Positions 1-8,677 of a stretch of DNA of 64,000 nucleotides are shown here, piece by piece (positions within the stretch are counted from its first letter, which is position 1; the number at the start of each line of letters is the position of its first letter). The notes beneath the pieces are model-generated. The model was given only the letters and a program-made list of their open reading frames with translations. It searched no databases and was not told where the DNA came from. The translations under genes were made by a program, and so were the position numbers. The DNA lies in contig CAKNJS010000009.1 of assembly GCA_930986645.1 (NCBI GenBank), forward strand, positions 1 through 64,000. The letters are read 5' to 3'. The DNA is from an uncultured Lachnoclostridium sp. Its GTDB lineage: Bacteria > Bacillota > Clostridia > Lachnospirales > Lachnospiraceae.

Positions 1-104
1 TTATCCACGCCGATGATAAATTCTGTTTCTTCACTTTTCAATATTGGGAGCACGAAATCTTCTTCCAGCATTCCGCCGCTCACGATCACAGTTCTCTTAC
101 TCAT
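1..104 (-). CDS. thiN: Thiamine diphosphokinase, N-terminal part (cut by window edge)
   Basis: Only about the first 34 codons are present; the reading frame starts at an ATG whose first base is 104 and runs off the left edge. The visible peptide begins MSKRTVIVSGGML and continues with a hydrophobic strand ending in GVD, which fits the start of thiamine pyrophosphokinase, the enzyme that makes thiamine diphosphate from thiamine and ATP. The assignment leans on position: in Clostridia thiN commonly follows rsgA and rpe, as here. Its start overlaps the end of rpe by 8 bases, so translation is probably coupled. The fragment alone cannot prove the function. Confidence 0.6.
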   Translation of the reverse strand, partial: MSKRTVIVSGGMLEEDFVLPILKSEETEFIIGVD

Positions 105-759
105 AATCTTTCAATATCTCCATGAATCCTGTCGTATTCTCTCTAATGCTGCCTTTGTAGACGCCTGAACCGGATACAATAATATTTGCTCCGGCTCTGA
201 GCACCTCCGCCACATTACTGTGGTAGATGCCTCCGTCTACCTCTATGTCTTTTACAAGCCCTTTCTCTTCGAGCATCTCCCGCAGCTGCCTGATCCTTTC
301 AAGGGATTCCGGTATGAAAGCCTGACCTCCGAAGCCCGGCTCCACACTCATGATCAAAAACATCTCAGCCCGATCAAGATAAGGAGCCAGTGCCTCCACC
401 GGCGTACCCGGTTTAATCGAAAGTCCCGCTTTTACTCCGCATTCATGAATTGCATCCAGAGTCGCTGCCGGATCTTTGCACGCTTCAAGATGGACAGTAA
501 TGATATCAGCCCCGCATTTTGCAAATTCCTTTACGTAGCGGACCGGCTCCGTCACCATAAGATGTACATCCATCACCTGTGAAGTCAGCCCCTTGATTGA
601 GGAAAGCACCGGCATTCCGAAGGAAATGCTCGGAACAAAGATTCCGTCCATCACATCGAAATGGATATATCGGGCTCCCCCTTTTTCTGTCTGCATTATC
701 TGATCTCCAAGTATCTTGAAGTCAGCCGAAAGTATAGATGGTGCTAGAATATTCTTCAT
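97..759 (-). CDS. rpe: Ribulose-phosphate 3-epimerase
   Basis: A cytosolic pentose-phosphate enzyme interconverting ribulose 5-phosphate and xylulose 5-phosphate. The 220-residue length is normal for the family. Visible motifs in order: APSILSADF at the N-terminus, HFDVMDG with the metal-binding His and catalytic Asp, DVHLMV, SVEPGFGGQAF near residue 140, VDGGI with the second catalytic Asp, and the phosphate-binding end GANIIVSGSGVYK. A TIM-barrel phosphate-binding pattern is therefore complete. It starts 3 bases after the end of rsgA and overlaps thiN, so it is inside the long housekeeping operon. Confidence 0.95.
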   Translation of the reverse strand: MKNILAPSILSADFKILGDQIMQTEKGGARYIHFDVMDGIFVPSISFGMPVLSSIKGLTSQVMDVHLMVTEPVRYVKEFAKCGADIITVHLEACKDPAATLDAIHECGVKAGLSIKPGTPVEALAPYLDRAEMFLIMSVEPGFGGQAFIPESLERIRQLREMLEEKGLVKDIEVDGGIYHSNVAEVLRAGANIIVSGSGVYKGSIRENTTGFMEILKDYE

Positions 760-762
760 GTC

Positions 763-1641
763 TTAATACCTCTTTTTCTCCTGAAGTTCCTGATATAAGG
801 CAATATAATTTTCATATCTGGTTTTACAGATTGTCCCTGTCTCCACAGCCTGTTTGACCGCACAGTCAGGTTCGTGTATATGGCTGCAGCCGCTAAATCT
901 GCATTTTCCTTCATAAGGTTCAAATTCCGGAAAACAGTACTTCAGTGAATCGCAATTAATATCACTGATATAGAGAGAACTGAATCCGGGTGTATCCATA
1001 ATGTAGGAATCCTCTCCGATGACAAGCAGTTCCGAATGCCTCGTCGTATGCCGGCCTCTCTCGATTTTACGGCTGATGCTTCCTGTCTCCATCTCCACCT
1101 CGGACTGCAGCAGGTTGATAATGGACGACTTGCCAACCCCGGACGGTCCGGCGATGGCCGTAGTCTTTCCTCTGAGAACCGTTCTGAGTTCTTCTATGTT
1201 CTTTTCTTCTCTTGCGCTGGTAAATATAAGAGGATAACCGCATCCCTCATAAATACTCCGCAGCTCTGCTGTCTCCGGGTCCTTCGCTATATCTGTTTTG
1301 TTAAAACAGAGAACAACCGGTATCTCCCTGCTCTCCATCATAACAAGAAAACGGTCCAGCAGATTAAGATGAGGCTTTGGTTTCGTCACAGCAAATACGA
1401 CCAGCGCCTGATCAATATTTGCGACTGCCGGACGGATCAGTTCATTTCTGCGCGGAAGGATCTGCATAATATTTCCTTCCATATCTTTTTCGTCCAGAAT
1501 CTCTATCTCGACATTATCTCCCACCAGAGGTTTTACGCCGTCTTTGCGGAAGATTCCTTTTGCTTTACATTCATAAACACCGGATTCTACTACGTGAACG
1601 TAGTAGAATCCGGCAATTCCTTTTACAATTTTTCCCTGCAT
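763..1641 (-). CDS. rsgA: Ribosome small-subunit maturation GTPase RsgA
   Basis: Circularly permuted GTPase that checks late 30S assembly. The sequence shows an N-terminal OB-fold region, then the NKTD base-recognition motif (around residue 116), then the P-loop GPSGVGKSS and DTPGF, that is G4 before G1 as expected for the permuted family, and a C-terminal zinc site with Cys-x(5)-Cys-x-His-x(5)-Cys. I prefer the ATG at 1641 (protein begins MQGKIVKG, the usual family start); an in-frame TTG at 1650 sits closer to the GAGG ribosome site and cannot be excluded. Odd: bases 1580-1613, inside the first 62 coding bases, form a perfect long palindrome. Confidence 0.95.
   Translation of the reverse strand: MQGKIVKGIAGFYYVHVVESGVYECKAKGIFRKDGVKPLVGDNVEIEILDEKDMEGNIMQILPRRNELIRPAVANIDQALVVFAVTKPKPHLNLLDRFLVMMESREIPVVLCFNKTDIAKDPETAELRSIYEGCGYPLIFTSAREEKNIEELRTVLRGKTTAIAGPSGVGKSSIINLLQSEVEMETGSISRKIERGRHTTRHSELLVIGEDSYIMDTPGFSSLYISDINCDSLKYCFPEFEPYEGKCRFSGCSHIHEPDCAVKQAVETGTICKTRYENYIALYQELQEKKRY
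1580..1613. repeat. Perfect 16-bp inverted repeat within the start of rsgA
   Basis: Left arm 1580-1595 and right arm 1598-1613 are exact reverse complements with a 2-base centre (CCGGATTCTACTACGT, GA, then the complement). It encodes residues of the OB-fold region (FYYVHVVESG). In mRNA it would fold as a stem of about 15 bp with a tight loop, 28 bases downstream of the likely start codon. No T-run follows, so it is not a standard terminator. Confidence 0.9.
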
Positions 1642-1665
1642 ATATTTCAATAATTCCTCAGAAGA

Positions 1666-3747
1666 TCACTCAGCTGCCGAATCAGTATTGCTTCCTGTAT
1701 TCGAACTGTCATCCCCTGACGGCGGTTCCTCCTGAGCTTCCGGTCCAAGGCTTACGGTAAATCCTACGGATGTGCCTTCCTCCACAGAACTTCCCGGGCT
1801 TGCGGTCTGGTCGATTACATAACCCTTTCCTACGGTACTGCTGTAAGCTTCATTCACCGTTCCAACCTTCAGGCCTGCATTTTCAAGCCGCTGCCTTGCC
1901 TGATCCTCTGTGTATCCGCCAAGACCGGGCACTGTAACGTACTTCGTCTCCGGGCCGCGGCTGACTACATAACTTACGGTCGTACCTTTAGACACCTTTG
2001 AGCCGGGATCAATACTCTGTGAGATTACCTGCCCCTCCGGGACATCGTCACTGTATTCTTCACTGGAACTTCCGCTCAGACCGGCATCTGCAAGCGCTGA
2101 TTCTGCAGCTGACGCTGTCTTATTTCTGATATCAGGCACCGTTGCCTGCTCTGCGCCTTTGCTGACTACGATCGTCACCTCGGTTCCCTCGTCTACTTCT
2201 GTTCCAGCTTTAGGATCACTTGAGATTACTTTGCCCTGCTCCACATCATCACTGTAAGCTGTCTCATGGACAACCGTGAGATTTGCGTCCTGAATCATCT
2301 CCTCAGCTTCTGACTCATCTCTGCCGACTACATCGGGGACCTTTGTTGTCTTGGCTTCTTCCCCGCTGCTCAGAACAACAGTAATTGTATCGTGTAATTT
2401 TGCTTCTTCGCCGGGGGCCGGATCCTGACTCATAACCTCCCCCTCGTCATACTGATTGGAAGGCTGACGTTCGTTTTCCACCTTAATGCCAAGACCAAGC
2501 TTATTCAGTTCTGTCTTTGCCTGCTCCTCTGTCTTTCCTCGAAGATCCGGCACCTTCACAGTATCATTTTCCTCCTGAACAATGCCCGGACCGCTGAAAA
2601 AACCTGCCGCATTTCCGATCAGGAACAGGATGAGAAGGGCTGCAACAACACCGGCCACGATCATAAGAATCTTCATGATACGCTTTGTATCGGAATTCAC
2701 ATTATTCTTTCTGCGCCTCCGGTTCTGACGGTCTCTCTCGTAATCATCGTCCTCTTCGTCGTCATCTTCATCGTAATCGTCTTCTTCGTCGTCTTCGTCA
2801 TAGTCATCTTCATCGTCTTCATCATACTGGCGGCGCTGAACCCTGTCCAGTTCCTCCGTTGACATAACGACCGTGCGGTCTGTATCTGTTCCCGCTCCGG
2901 CTCCCATAACAACAAAATCGCCGTCAGGATCTACAAGCGAACGCTTCAGGTCAAGAAGCAGCGAAGCACAATCGTGATAGCGAAGCATCGGATTCTTCTG
3001 GGTACATTTCATAATAATGCACTCCAGACTGTATGGAAGATCCTCCACTTCCTCCGCCGGAGAAGTGATCTGTTCCTGAAGATGCTTCAGTGCTACAGAT
3101 ACTGTTGAATCTCCGTCAAAGGGCACATGGCCTGTCACCATTTCATACAAAGTGATTCCGATGGAATAAATATCGCTCTTCTCGTCAACGACACCGCCGC
3201 GCGCCTGTTCCGGCGACGTATAATGAACCGATCCCATTACGCTCGTACTGATTGTCTGTGTGGACGTAGTAGCACGGGCAATACCGAAATCAGTTACTTT
3301 TACTTTTCCGTCTTTTGATATAATAATATTCTGTGGTTTAATATCTCTGTGGATGATATGATGGTTATGAGCTGCCTGCAGACCTGTCACCATCTGGATG
3401 GCGATGCTGACAGTTTCTTTCGCTGAAAGTCTTCCTTTTTTCTCAATATAATCCTTCAGCGTGATTCCTTCTACCAATTCCATGACCATGTAATAAAGAC
3501 CGCGGTCCTGCCCCACATCATAGACATTAACTACATTCGGGTGCATCAGCCCGGCAGCCGCCTGCGCTTCGCTTAAAAACTTTTTAATAAACACCTGATC
3601 AGAACGGTAATCACTTTTCAGCACTTTAATCGCCACATAGCGGTTCAGCTTATGGTCTTTGCCTTTATAGACATCAGCCATTCCGCCGCTTCCTATGCGG
3701 CCCAGTATCTCATATCGCTTCCCTAAAATAACTCCTTCTTTAATCAT
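1666..3747 (-). CDS. prkC: PASTA-domain serine/threonine protein kinase
   Basis: Membrane eukaryotic-type kinase sensing peptidoglycan fragments; it controls cell-wall growth and, in spore formers, germination. Residues 1-270 carry a full kinase domain: glycine loop GRIGSGGMADVYKG, catalytic HRDIKPQN, DFGIA and a TS-rich activation loop. A very acidic linker follows (about residues 300-345), then a basic patch, one membrane segment (about 360-385) and four extracellular PASTA repeats, each opening with VPD or VPG. The start ATG overlaps the stop of the phosphatase gene prpC (ATGA), so the antagonistic pair is coupled. The Asp/Glu linker is encoded by a CTT/CGT-type low-complexity tract. Confidence 0.95.
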   Translation of the reverse strand: MIKEGVILGKRYEILGRIGSGGMADVYKGKDHKLNRYVAIKVLKSDYRSDQVFIKKFLSEAQAAAGLMHPNVVNVYDVGQDRGLYYMVMELVEGITLKDYIEKKGRLSAKETVSIAIQMVTGLQAAHNHHIIHRDIKPQNIIISKDGKVKVTDFGIARATTSTQTISTSVMGSVHYTSPEQARGGVVDEKSDIYSIGITLYEMVTGHVPFDGDSTVSVALKHLQEQITSPAEEVEDLPYSLECIIMKCTQKNPMLRYHDCASLLLDLKRSLVDPDGDFVVMGAGAGTDTDRTVVMSTEELDRVQRRQYDEDDEDDYDEDDEEDDYDEDDDEEDDDYERDRQNRRRRKNNVNSDTKRIMKILMIVAGVVAALLILFLIGNAAGFFSGPGIVQEENDTVKVPDLRGKTEEQAKTELNKLGLGIKVENERQPSNQYDEGEVMSQDPAPGEEAKLHDTITVVLSSGEEAKTTKVPDVVGRDESEAEEMIQDANLTVVHETAYSDDVEQGKVISSDPKAGTEVDEGTEVTIVVSKGAEQATVPDIRNKTASAAESALADAGLSGSSSEEYSDDVPEGQVISQSIDPGSKVSKGTTVSYVVSRGPETKYVTVPGLGGYTEDQARQRLENAGLKVGTVNEAYSSTVGKGYVIDQTASPGSSVEEGTSVGFTVSLGPEAQEEPPSGDDSSNTGSNTDSAAE

Positions 3748-4487
3748 AATACACTCACCTCATCTGCGAACGGTTCTACCAGAACAACCCCTATATTGTC
3801 CGTACCGCCGTTTTCCTTTGCAGCCTCCACAAGAGCTTGACCGGCTTCCACGATATCTCTTCCTCCCTGAACGATATGGAAAAGCTCTTCATCCTCCACC
3901 ATATTGCTCAGTCCGTCTGTACACATCAGTATGATGTCTCCCCGTTTCAGACGGTGTTCGTAGAAATCCACATCCACATCGGCTTTTGCACCGATGGCCC
4001 TTGTGATAATATTCTTATCCGGATGGTGTTTTGCCTCCTCCGGCTTGATGCCGCCGAGCCTTACCATCTCTTCTACCAGCGAATGGTCTTTTGTGAGCTG
4101 CTGGATCCCCTGATTAATCAGATACAGACGGCTGTCCCCCACATTGGCAAAGTACATCATCTGATTCATGATCGTTGCAGCGACAACTGTTGTTCCCATT
4201 CCCTTTAAATGCTCATCCCGGGACGCCTCTCTGATAATCTCACGGTTTGCCGTCTTGATTGCTTTGACAAGGCACTTCTCCACGTCCTCGCCCTCGCTCG
4301 CCGCAAGTTCACGCTCAAGTACTTCTACCGTATACTTAGAGGCATAATCTCCCGCCTGATGTCCGCCCATTCCGTCAGCAACTACGAAGAGATTCTGGAG
4401 AATGCCCAGAGGTCTGTCTGTCGTATAGACATAATCCTGATTCACTTGTCGTACCATTCCAACATCTGTAATAGAAAATGTCCTCAT
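3744..4487 (-). CDS. prpC: PP2C-type protein phosphatase
   Basis: Mn/Mg-dependent Ser/Thr phosphatase that reverses phosphorylation by the neighbouring PrkC kinase. The start at 4487 (MRTFSITDVG) is chosen because it has AAGGAG a few bases upstream and because the longer frame would run back into rlmN. Family motifs seen: VRQVNQDY, VVADGMGGHQAGDYAS, GMGTTVVAA, NVGDSRLYL, DHSLVEEMV, TRAIG, MCTDGLSNM and GGTDNIGVV; the metal-binding Asp residues in ADGMGG, TDGLS and TDN are all present. Length of 247 residues is typical. It lies between rlmN and prkC in the same operon. Confidence 0.95.
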   Translation of the reverse strand: MRTFSITDVGMVRQVNQDYVYTTDRPLGILQNLFVVADGMGGHQAGDYASKYTVEVLERELAASEGEDVEKCLVKAIKTANREIIREASRDEHLKGMGTTVVAATIMNQMMYFANVGDSRLYLINQGIQQLTKDHSLVEEMVRLGGIKPEEAKHHPDKNIITRAIGAKADVDVDFYEHRLKRGDIILMCTDGLSNMVEDEELFHIVQGGRDIVEAGQALVEAAKENGGTDNIGVVLVEPFADEVSVL

Positions 4488-4497
4488 ATCTGTCTCC

Positions 4498-5550
4498 TTA
4501 TACCCCGTCAGTAGTCTTCTCTTTCTCCGCATAACGGCGTCTGAGCTGTCCACAGGCCCCGTCAATATCGGAGCCCATTTCCCTTCTTATAGTAACATTT
4601 ATTCCGCTTTTTTCAAGTTTATTTTTGAAATTCAGGGCATTTTCCCTGCTCGGACGTACAAAATGACGTTCTCTTACCGGATTGACCGGAATCAGATTCA
4701 GGTGGCAGTTCCGCGGTTTCAGAATCGAAATCAGTTCTCCGGCATCTTCGTCCCTGTCATTTACGCCATGCACCAGACTGTATTCAAAAGTCACTCTCCG
4801 TCCGGTCTTCTCAAAGTATGTATCACAGGCGTCAAGGACTTCCTGCAGGTCATACTTGTTGGCAACAGGCATCAGTTTCCGCCGTTTTTCCTGAGTAGAT
4901 CCGTGAAGGGAAAGAGCCAGAGTAATCTGGAATCCCTCATCCGCCAGCCGCAGCATATTGGGGACAATACCGCAGGTAGATACCGTCACGTTTCTCTGGC
5001 TGATATTCAATCCATGTTCATCTGTCAGCATGCGGATGAATTTCACAAAATTCTCATAGTTATCAAGCGGTTCCCCGGTTCCCATAATGACTACATTCGA
5101 CACCCGCTCTCCTGTAATCTTCTGGATCTGGTAAATCTGTCCCAGCATTTCGGATGTATTCAGATTCCGCTTCAGCCCTCCGATTGTGGAGGCGCAGAAC
5201 GCACATCCCATCCGGCAGCCCGCCTGAGAGGAAATACAGACAGAATTGCCGTGTTTGTACTTCATAAGAACGCTTTCCACCATATTCCCGTCGTACAGGC
5301 GGAACAGAAATTTATTCGTGCCGTCCAGCTTCGATATCTGGCGTTCTTCCATAACAACAGGGAAGATATCATACTCGTCTTTCATTCGCTCCCGCAGTTT
5401 CAGTGACAGATTCGTCATCTCATCGAAACTGTCCGCCAGTTTGACATGAAGCCATTCGTATACCTGTTTTGCGCGGAATGCCTTTTCTCCCAGATGATCC
5501 ATCTCTTTCTTCAGTTCTGTATATCCATATGAACGGATATCCTTTTTCAT
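4498..5550 (-). CDS. rlmN: Dual-specificity 23S rRNA/tRNA adenine C2-methyltransferase RlmN
   Basis: Radical-SAM enzyme that methylates C2 of A2503 in 23S rRNA and A37 in some tRNAs, supporting decoding accuracy. The 350-residue protein has the radical-SAM cluster motif CRMGCAFCAS (about residues 113-122), the SAM-binding GTGEPLDNY, and a C-terminal Cys in GACGQL matching the catalytic methyl-carrying Cys. Its start has AAGGAGG upstream and lies 6 bases after rsmB. It belongs to the translation-maintenance part of the operon. Confidence 0.96.
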   Translation of the reverse strand: MKKDIRSYGYTELKKEMDHLGEKAFRAKQVYEWLHVKLADSFDEMTNLSLKLRERMKDEYDIFPVVMEERQISKLDGTNKFLFRLYDGNMVESVLMKYKHGNSVCISSQAGCRMGCAFCASTIGGLKRNLNTSEMLGQIYQIQKITGERVSNVVIMGTGEPLDNYENFVKFIRMLTDEHGLNISQRNVTVSTCGIVPNMLRLADEGFQITLALSLHGSTQEKRRKLMPVANKYDLQEVLDACDTYFEKTGRRVTFEYSLVHGVNDRDEDAGELISILKPRNCHLNLIPVNPVRERHFVRPSRENALNFKNKLEKSGINVTIRREMGSDIDGACGQLRRRYAEKEKTTDGV

Positions 5551-5556
5551 ACAGTC

Positions 5557-6966
5557 TTATTTCCTCCTTACCAGCCTTGCAATGAAAAAGCCGTCACTCT
5601 TATGTATTCCCGGCAGCAGCTGCAGACACCCCTTTTCTGTCACGCTGTCCCTCAGTTCGGGACAGAGAAGGTCCGAAATATCTCCCAGACAGAAATCCGG
5701 ATTTTCCTCCAGAAACCAGTATACATTTTCCGCATTTTCCGCCGGATTGACTGTACAGGTACTGTAGATCAGTGTACCTCCCGGTCTGACATAATCACGA
5801 GCACAGCTCAAAATACTGCGCTGAAGTTTGATCAGACTGTCGATTCCTTCCGGAGATACCCTGTACTTTAAATCCGGTTTCTTCCCGATCACACCCAGAC
5901 CCGAACACGGAAGATCGGCAATCACAATATCCGCCGTCTCTTTTGCCGACTCGTCCGGAATAGATGCATCCCGGCACACGGCTGAAATATTCGGCAGCCC
6001 GGACCGTTGAATATTTTCACGGATCAGATCCGTTTTTGCTTCTGTCAGATCTCTCGCTTCCACATGCCCCGGCCTGCCTCCTGCGGCTTCTTCCTTTTCT
6101 GCGCTTATCTTCCGGGCTCGCTCTTCATCCGCGAGAAGCAGTTTTTCCGCTATATGGAGCGACTTGCCGCCGGGGGCCGCGCATACATCGATTACCTGCG
6201 CTCCGGCATGCGGGTCTGCCAGCTCAGCGGCAAGCATGGAGCTGACATCCTGTACTGTAAACATTCCGCTCCGGAAGGACTCCAGACTCTCCAGATGATC
6301 GTAGCCCGATATGCACAGCGCATACGGAAGATATGGATGCCGCTCTGTGCGGATGCCTTCCGCCTCCAGCTCCTCTTGGAGTATTTCGGGCGTCGTGCGG
6401 TTCAGGCAGCATCGCACAGTCAGCGGTTTCACCTTCTGGAAATCTTCCAGCATGGCCTCGATCACCTCTGTGTCATATGTCCTGCTCCACATTTCTATAA
6501 TCCACTCCGGGCAGGAATATCTGACGGACAGTTCTTTCATCTTTTCTGTCGGATACTGTATGTCATCCAGCCCCCTTGCCACGCTGCGGAGCACTCCATT
6601 TACATAACCTTTCAGCCCGCAGAACCCTTTCCTCTGAGCCAGCTTCACCGCCTCGCTGCACGCAGCCCGGTCCGGAACACTGTCCATATACTTCATCTGA
6701 TATACAGCGCTTCTGAGAATTCCCCGGATTACCGGCTTCATCTTCTTCACTTTTACTTTTGAGAACTGATCCAGAATATAATCAATCTCGATCATGTGCT
6801 CCAGTGTACCTTCTGTCACCCGGGTAATAAAAGCTCTTTCCCTTTTATCCAGATACTGGTATTTAGAAAGTACTTCTCTTAAAATGATATGGCTGAACTG
6901 TCCGTTCTCTGTCACTTCCAGCAGGACCTCCAGCACGATCTCACGTTCATTTACCGGTTTAGTCAT
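5557..6966 (-). CDS. rsmB: 16S rRNA cytosine-967 C5-methyltransferase RsmB
   Basis: SAM-dependent enzyme modifying C967 of 16S rRNA. Residues 1-130 form a NusB-like RNA-binding domain; the catalytic part contains DVCAAPGGKS (SAM site), DLPCSGLG with the catalytic Cys, and STCTVNP with the second Cys. The gene overlaps the end of the zinc peptidase gene by 8 bases and has GGGAGG before its ATG. At 469 residues it is a little long: after the SAM motif there is an extra charged stretch rich in Glu, Ala and Lys (about residues 274-298) before the normal ARDLTEAKTDLI strand. Confidence 0.95.
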   Translation of the reverse strand: MTKPVNEREIVLEVLLEVTENGQFSHIILREVLSKYQYLDKRERAFITRVTEGTLEHMIEIDYILDQFSKVKVKKMKPVIRGILRSAVYQMKYMDSVPDRAACSEAVKLAQRKGFCGLKGYVNGVLRSVARGLDDIQYPTEKMKELSVRYSCPEWIIEMWSRTYDTEVIEAMLEDFQKVKPLTVRCCLNRTTPEILQEELEAEGIRTERHPYLPYALCISGYDHLESLESFRSGMFTVQDVSSMLAAELADPHAGAQVIDVCAAPGGKSLHIAEKLLLADEERARKISAEKEEAAGGRPGHVEARDLTEAKTDLIRENIQRSGLPNISAVCRDASIPDESAKETADIVIADLPCSGLGVIGKKPDLKYRVSPEGIDSLIKLQRSILSCARDYVRPGGTLIYSTCTVNPAENAENVYWFLEENPDFCLGDISDLLCPELRDSVTEKGCLQLLPGIHKSDGFFIARLVRRK

Positions 6967-7663
6967 TCCGTCTTCTTCCTCCCGTTAAAATGATAAGCCT
7001 CAGAAGCTGCAGTATCATTGCAGCCGCACTTGCCACATAAGTCAGAGCAGCGGCTCCCAGCACTTTTTTTACCGAACCCACTTCATCGGGATAAAGCATG
7101 CCTGATGTCTCAAGCACTTTTACCGCGCGTCCGGAGGCATTGAATTCTACCGGCAGAGTTACAAGCTGAAAGAGCACCGCCACGGAAAAGAGCAGTATTC
7201 CCAGATTAATAAACAGCGCCGCTGTCTGTCCGTTCATAAAAAGCCCTATAACGATCAACGGCCATGCAGCCATGGAACCGATATTTGCCACCGGGACAAG
7301 AGCGCCGCGGATAGAGAGCGGGACATATCCCGCTGCATGCTGCACCGCATGTCCGCATTCATGCGCCGCTACTCCGACTGCCGCTACAGACGCAGAATTA
7401 TAGACCGTATCCGAAAGCCCGAGCGTCTTATTGCCCGGATTGTAATGATCTGTCAGATTTCCTGCGATGTGGATGACCTGCACGTCATAAATCCCGTTTC
7501 TGTGCAGGATCTGTTCCGCCGCCTCACGGCCGGTCAGCCCCAGACGGCTCGGCACTCTCGAGTAACGGGAAAAGACACTGTTCACTCTGGCTGACGCCGC
7601 AATACAGATCAGAGCTCCGATCAGTACAAGTATATAAGTCCAGTCATAATAGTAGTAAAACAT
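6959..7663 (-). CDS. YugP-type neutral zinc metallopeptidase
   Basis: Predicted membrane zinc peptidase of the YugP family; the substrate is unknown. The start at 7663 (MFYYYYDWTY) follows a good GGAGG site. The protein begins with a hydrophobic segment, then carries AAHECGHAVQH near residue 103 of 234, the HExxH zinc motif, and further hydrophobic segments around residues 118-160 and at the C-terminus, so the active site is expected at the membrane. It sits between fmt and rsmB, a conserved place for this gene in Clostridia. Confidence 0.85.
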   Translation of the reverse strand: MFYYYYDWTYILVLIGALICIAASARVNSVFSRYSRVPSRLGLTGREAAEQILHRNGIYDVQVIHIAGNLTDHYNPGNKTLGLSDTVYNSASVAAVGVAAHECGHAVQHAAGYVPLSIRGALVPVANIGSMAAWPLIVIGLFMNGQTAALFINLGILLFSVAVLFQLVTLPVEFNASGRAVKVLETSGMLYPDEVGSVKKVLGAAALTYVASAAAMILQLLRLIILTGGRRRND

Positions 7664-7704
7664 AATATCAACCTCCAGAAATTGCACGCACCGTCAGGTT
7701 TCTG

Positions 7705-8673
7705 TCACCCCTGTAACAGCACATCCCCCGGTTTCATAGAATTCCCCCTCAGGAAAGCACCTGTATCCATTCTCTTTTTCCCCGGCATCTGAACTTCCAG
7801 AACCCGGAGAGTTCCATCTCCGGTCTGAACTTCAAAATCATTTTTTCCGACCGCGGTAACCGTTCCCGGCAGCACATCCTCCGGCTGTCCCGTTCCGCCG
7901 TCCTCTGTATCCTCACCGTCCCGCACTACTTCGGCGCGCCAGATCTTCATTACTTTTCCGTCCCATCTGCTGTATGTGCCGGGCCACGAATTCAGGCCCC
8001 TTATGAGCCGTTCGATCTTAACCGCCGGCTGTTTCCAGTCGATATTTCCCAGATCCTTTGTAAGCATCTTTGCATAGGCTGTGGGACTTTCGCCCTGTTT
8101 TTCCCTTTTTGCGGTTCCTTCTTCCAGAGCTTTGAGCGTTTCTACACAAAGCTTTGCACCCGCATCTGCAAGCTTATCGTGAAGCGTTTCCCCTGTTTCG
8201 TCATCTGCAATCGGAACTACCGTCTTCATAATCATATCGCCGGTATCCAGTCCCTCATCCATCTGCATCGTAGTCACACCGGTCACGCTCTCTCCTTCAA
8301 TAATCGCCCACTGGATAGGCGCCGCTCCCCGGTATTTCGGAAGGAGAGATGCATGTACGTTAATACATCCGTACGGTGTCATTTCAAGAATAGACTTGGG
8401 AAGGATCTGTCCGAAAGCGACAACCACGATCACATCTGCATGATACTTTCTCAGCTCTTCCACACATTCCGGATCCCTCACCTTCTTCGGCTGATATACC
8501 GGTATCCCATATGCGGCAGCTTTTTCTTTCACCGGAGTATACTGCATTTTCCCGCCTCTGCCCTTCGGCTTATCCGGCTGAGTCACTGCCAGACACACAT
8601 CATGCCCCGCCGCGGCAAGAGCTTCCAGTGTCCCCACGGAAAAATCCGGCGTTCCCATAAATATTACCCGCAT
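7705..8673 (-). CDS. fmt: Methionyl-tRNA formyltransferase
   Basis: Transfers a formyl group from 10-formyl-THF to initiator Met-tRNA. The start at 8673 (MRVIFMGTPDFS) uses a GGAGGAA site that overlaps the end of def, and def ends 5 bases upstream. Motifs: N-terminal MGTPDFSV, the formyltransferase signature NVHASLLPKYRGAAPIQWAI with the catalytic Asn and His, and the catalytic Asp in DTGDM. The C-terminal tRNA-binding domain is present (SWPGTYSRW) but holds a short acidic, Gly-rich insertion (about residues 257-273). Paired with def it forms the start-Met formylation and deformylation unit. Confidence 0.95.
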   Translation of the reverse strand: MRVIFMGTPDFSVGTLEALAAAGHDVCLAVTQPDKPKGRGGKMQYTPVKEKAAAYGIPVYQPKKVRDPECVEELRKYHADVIVVVAFGQILPKSILEMTPYGCINVHASLLPKYRGAAPIQWAIIEGESVTGVTTMQMDEGLDTGDMIMKTVVPIADDETGETLHDKLADAGAKLCVETLKALEEGTAKREKQGESPTAYAKMLTKDLGNIDWKQPAVKIERLIRGLNSWPGTYSRWDGKVMKIWRAEVVRDGEDTEDGGTGQPEDVLPGTVTAVGKNDFEVQTGDGTLRVLEVQMPGKKRMDTGAFLRGNSMKPGDVLLQG

Positions 8674-8677
8674 CTGT

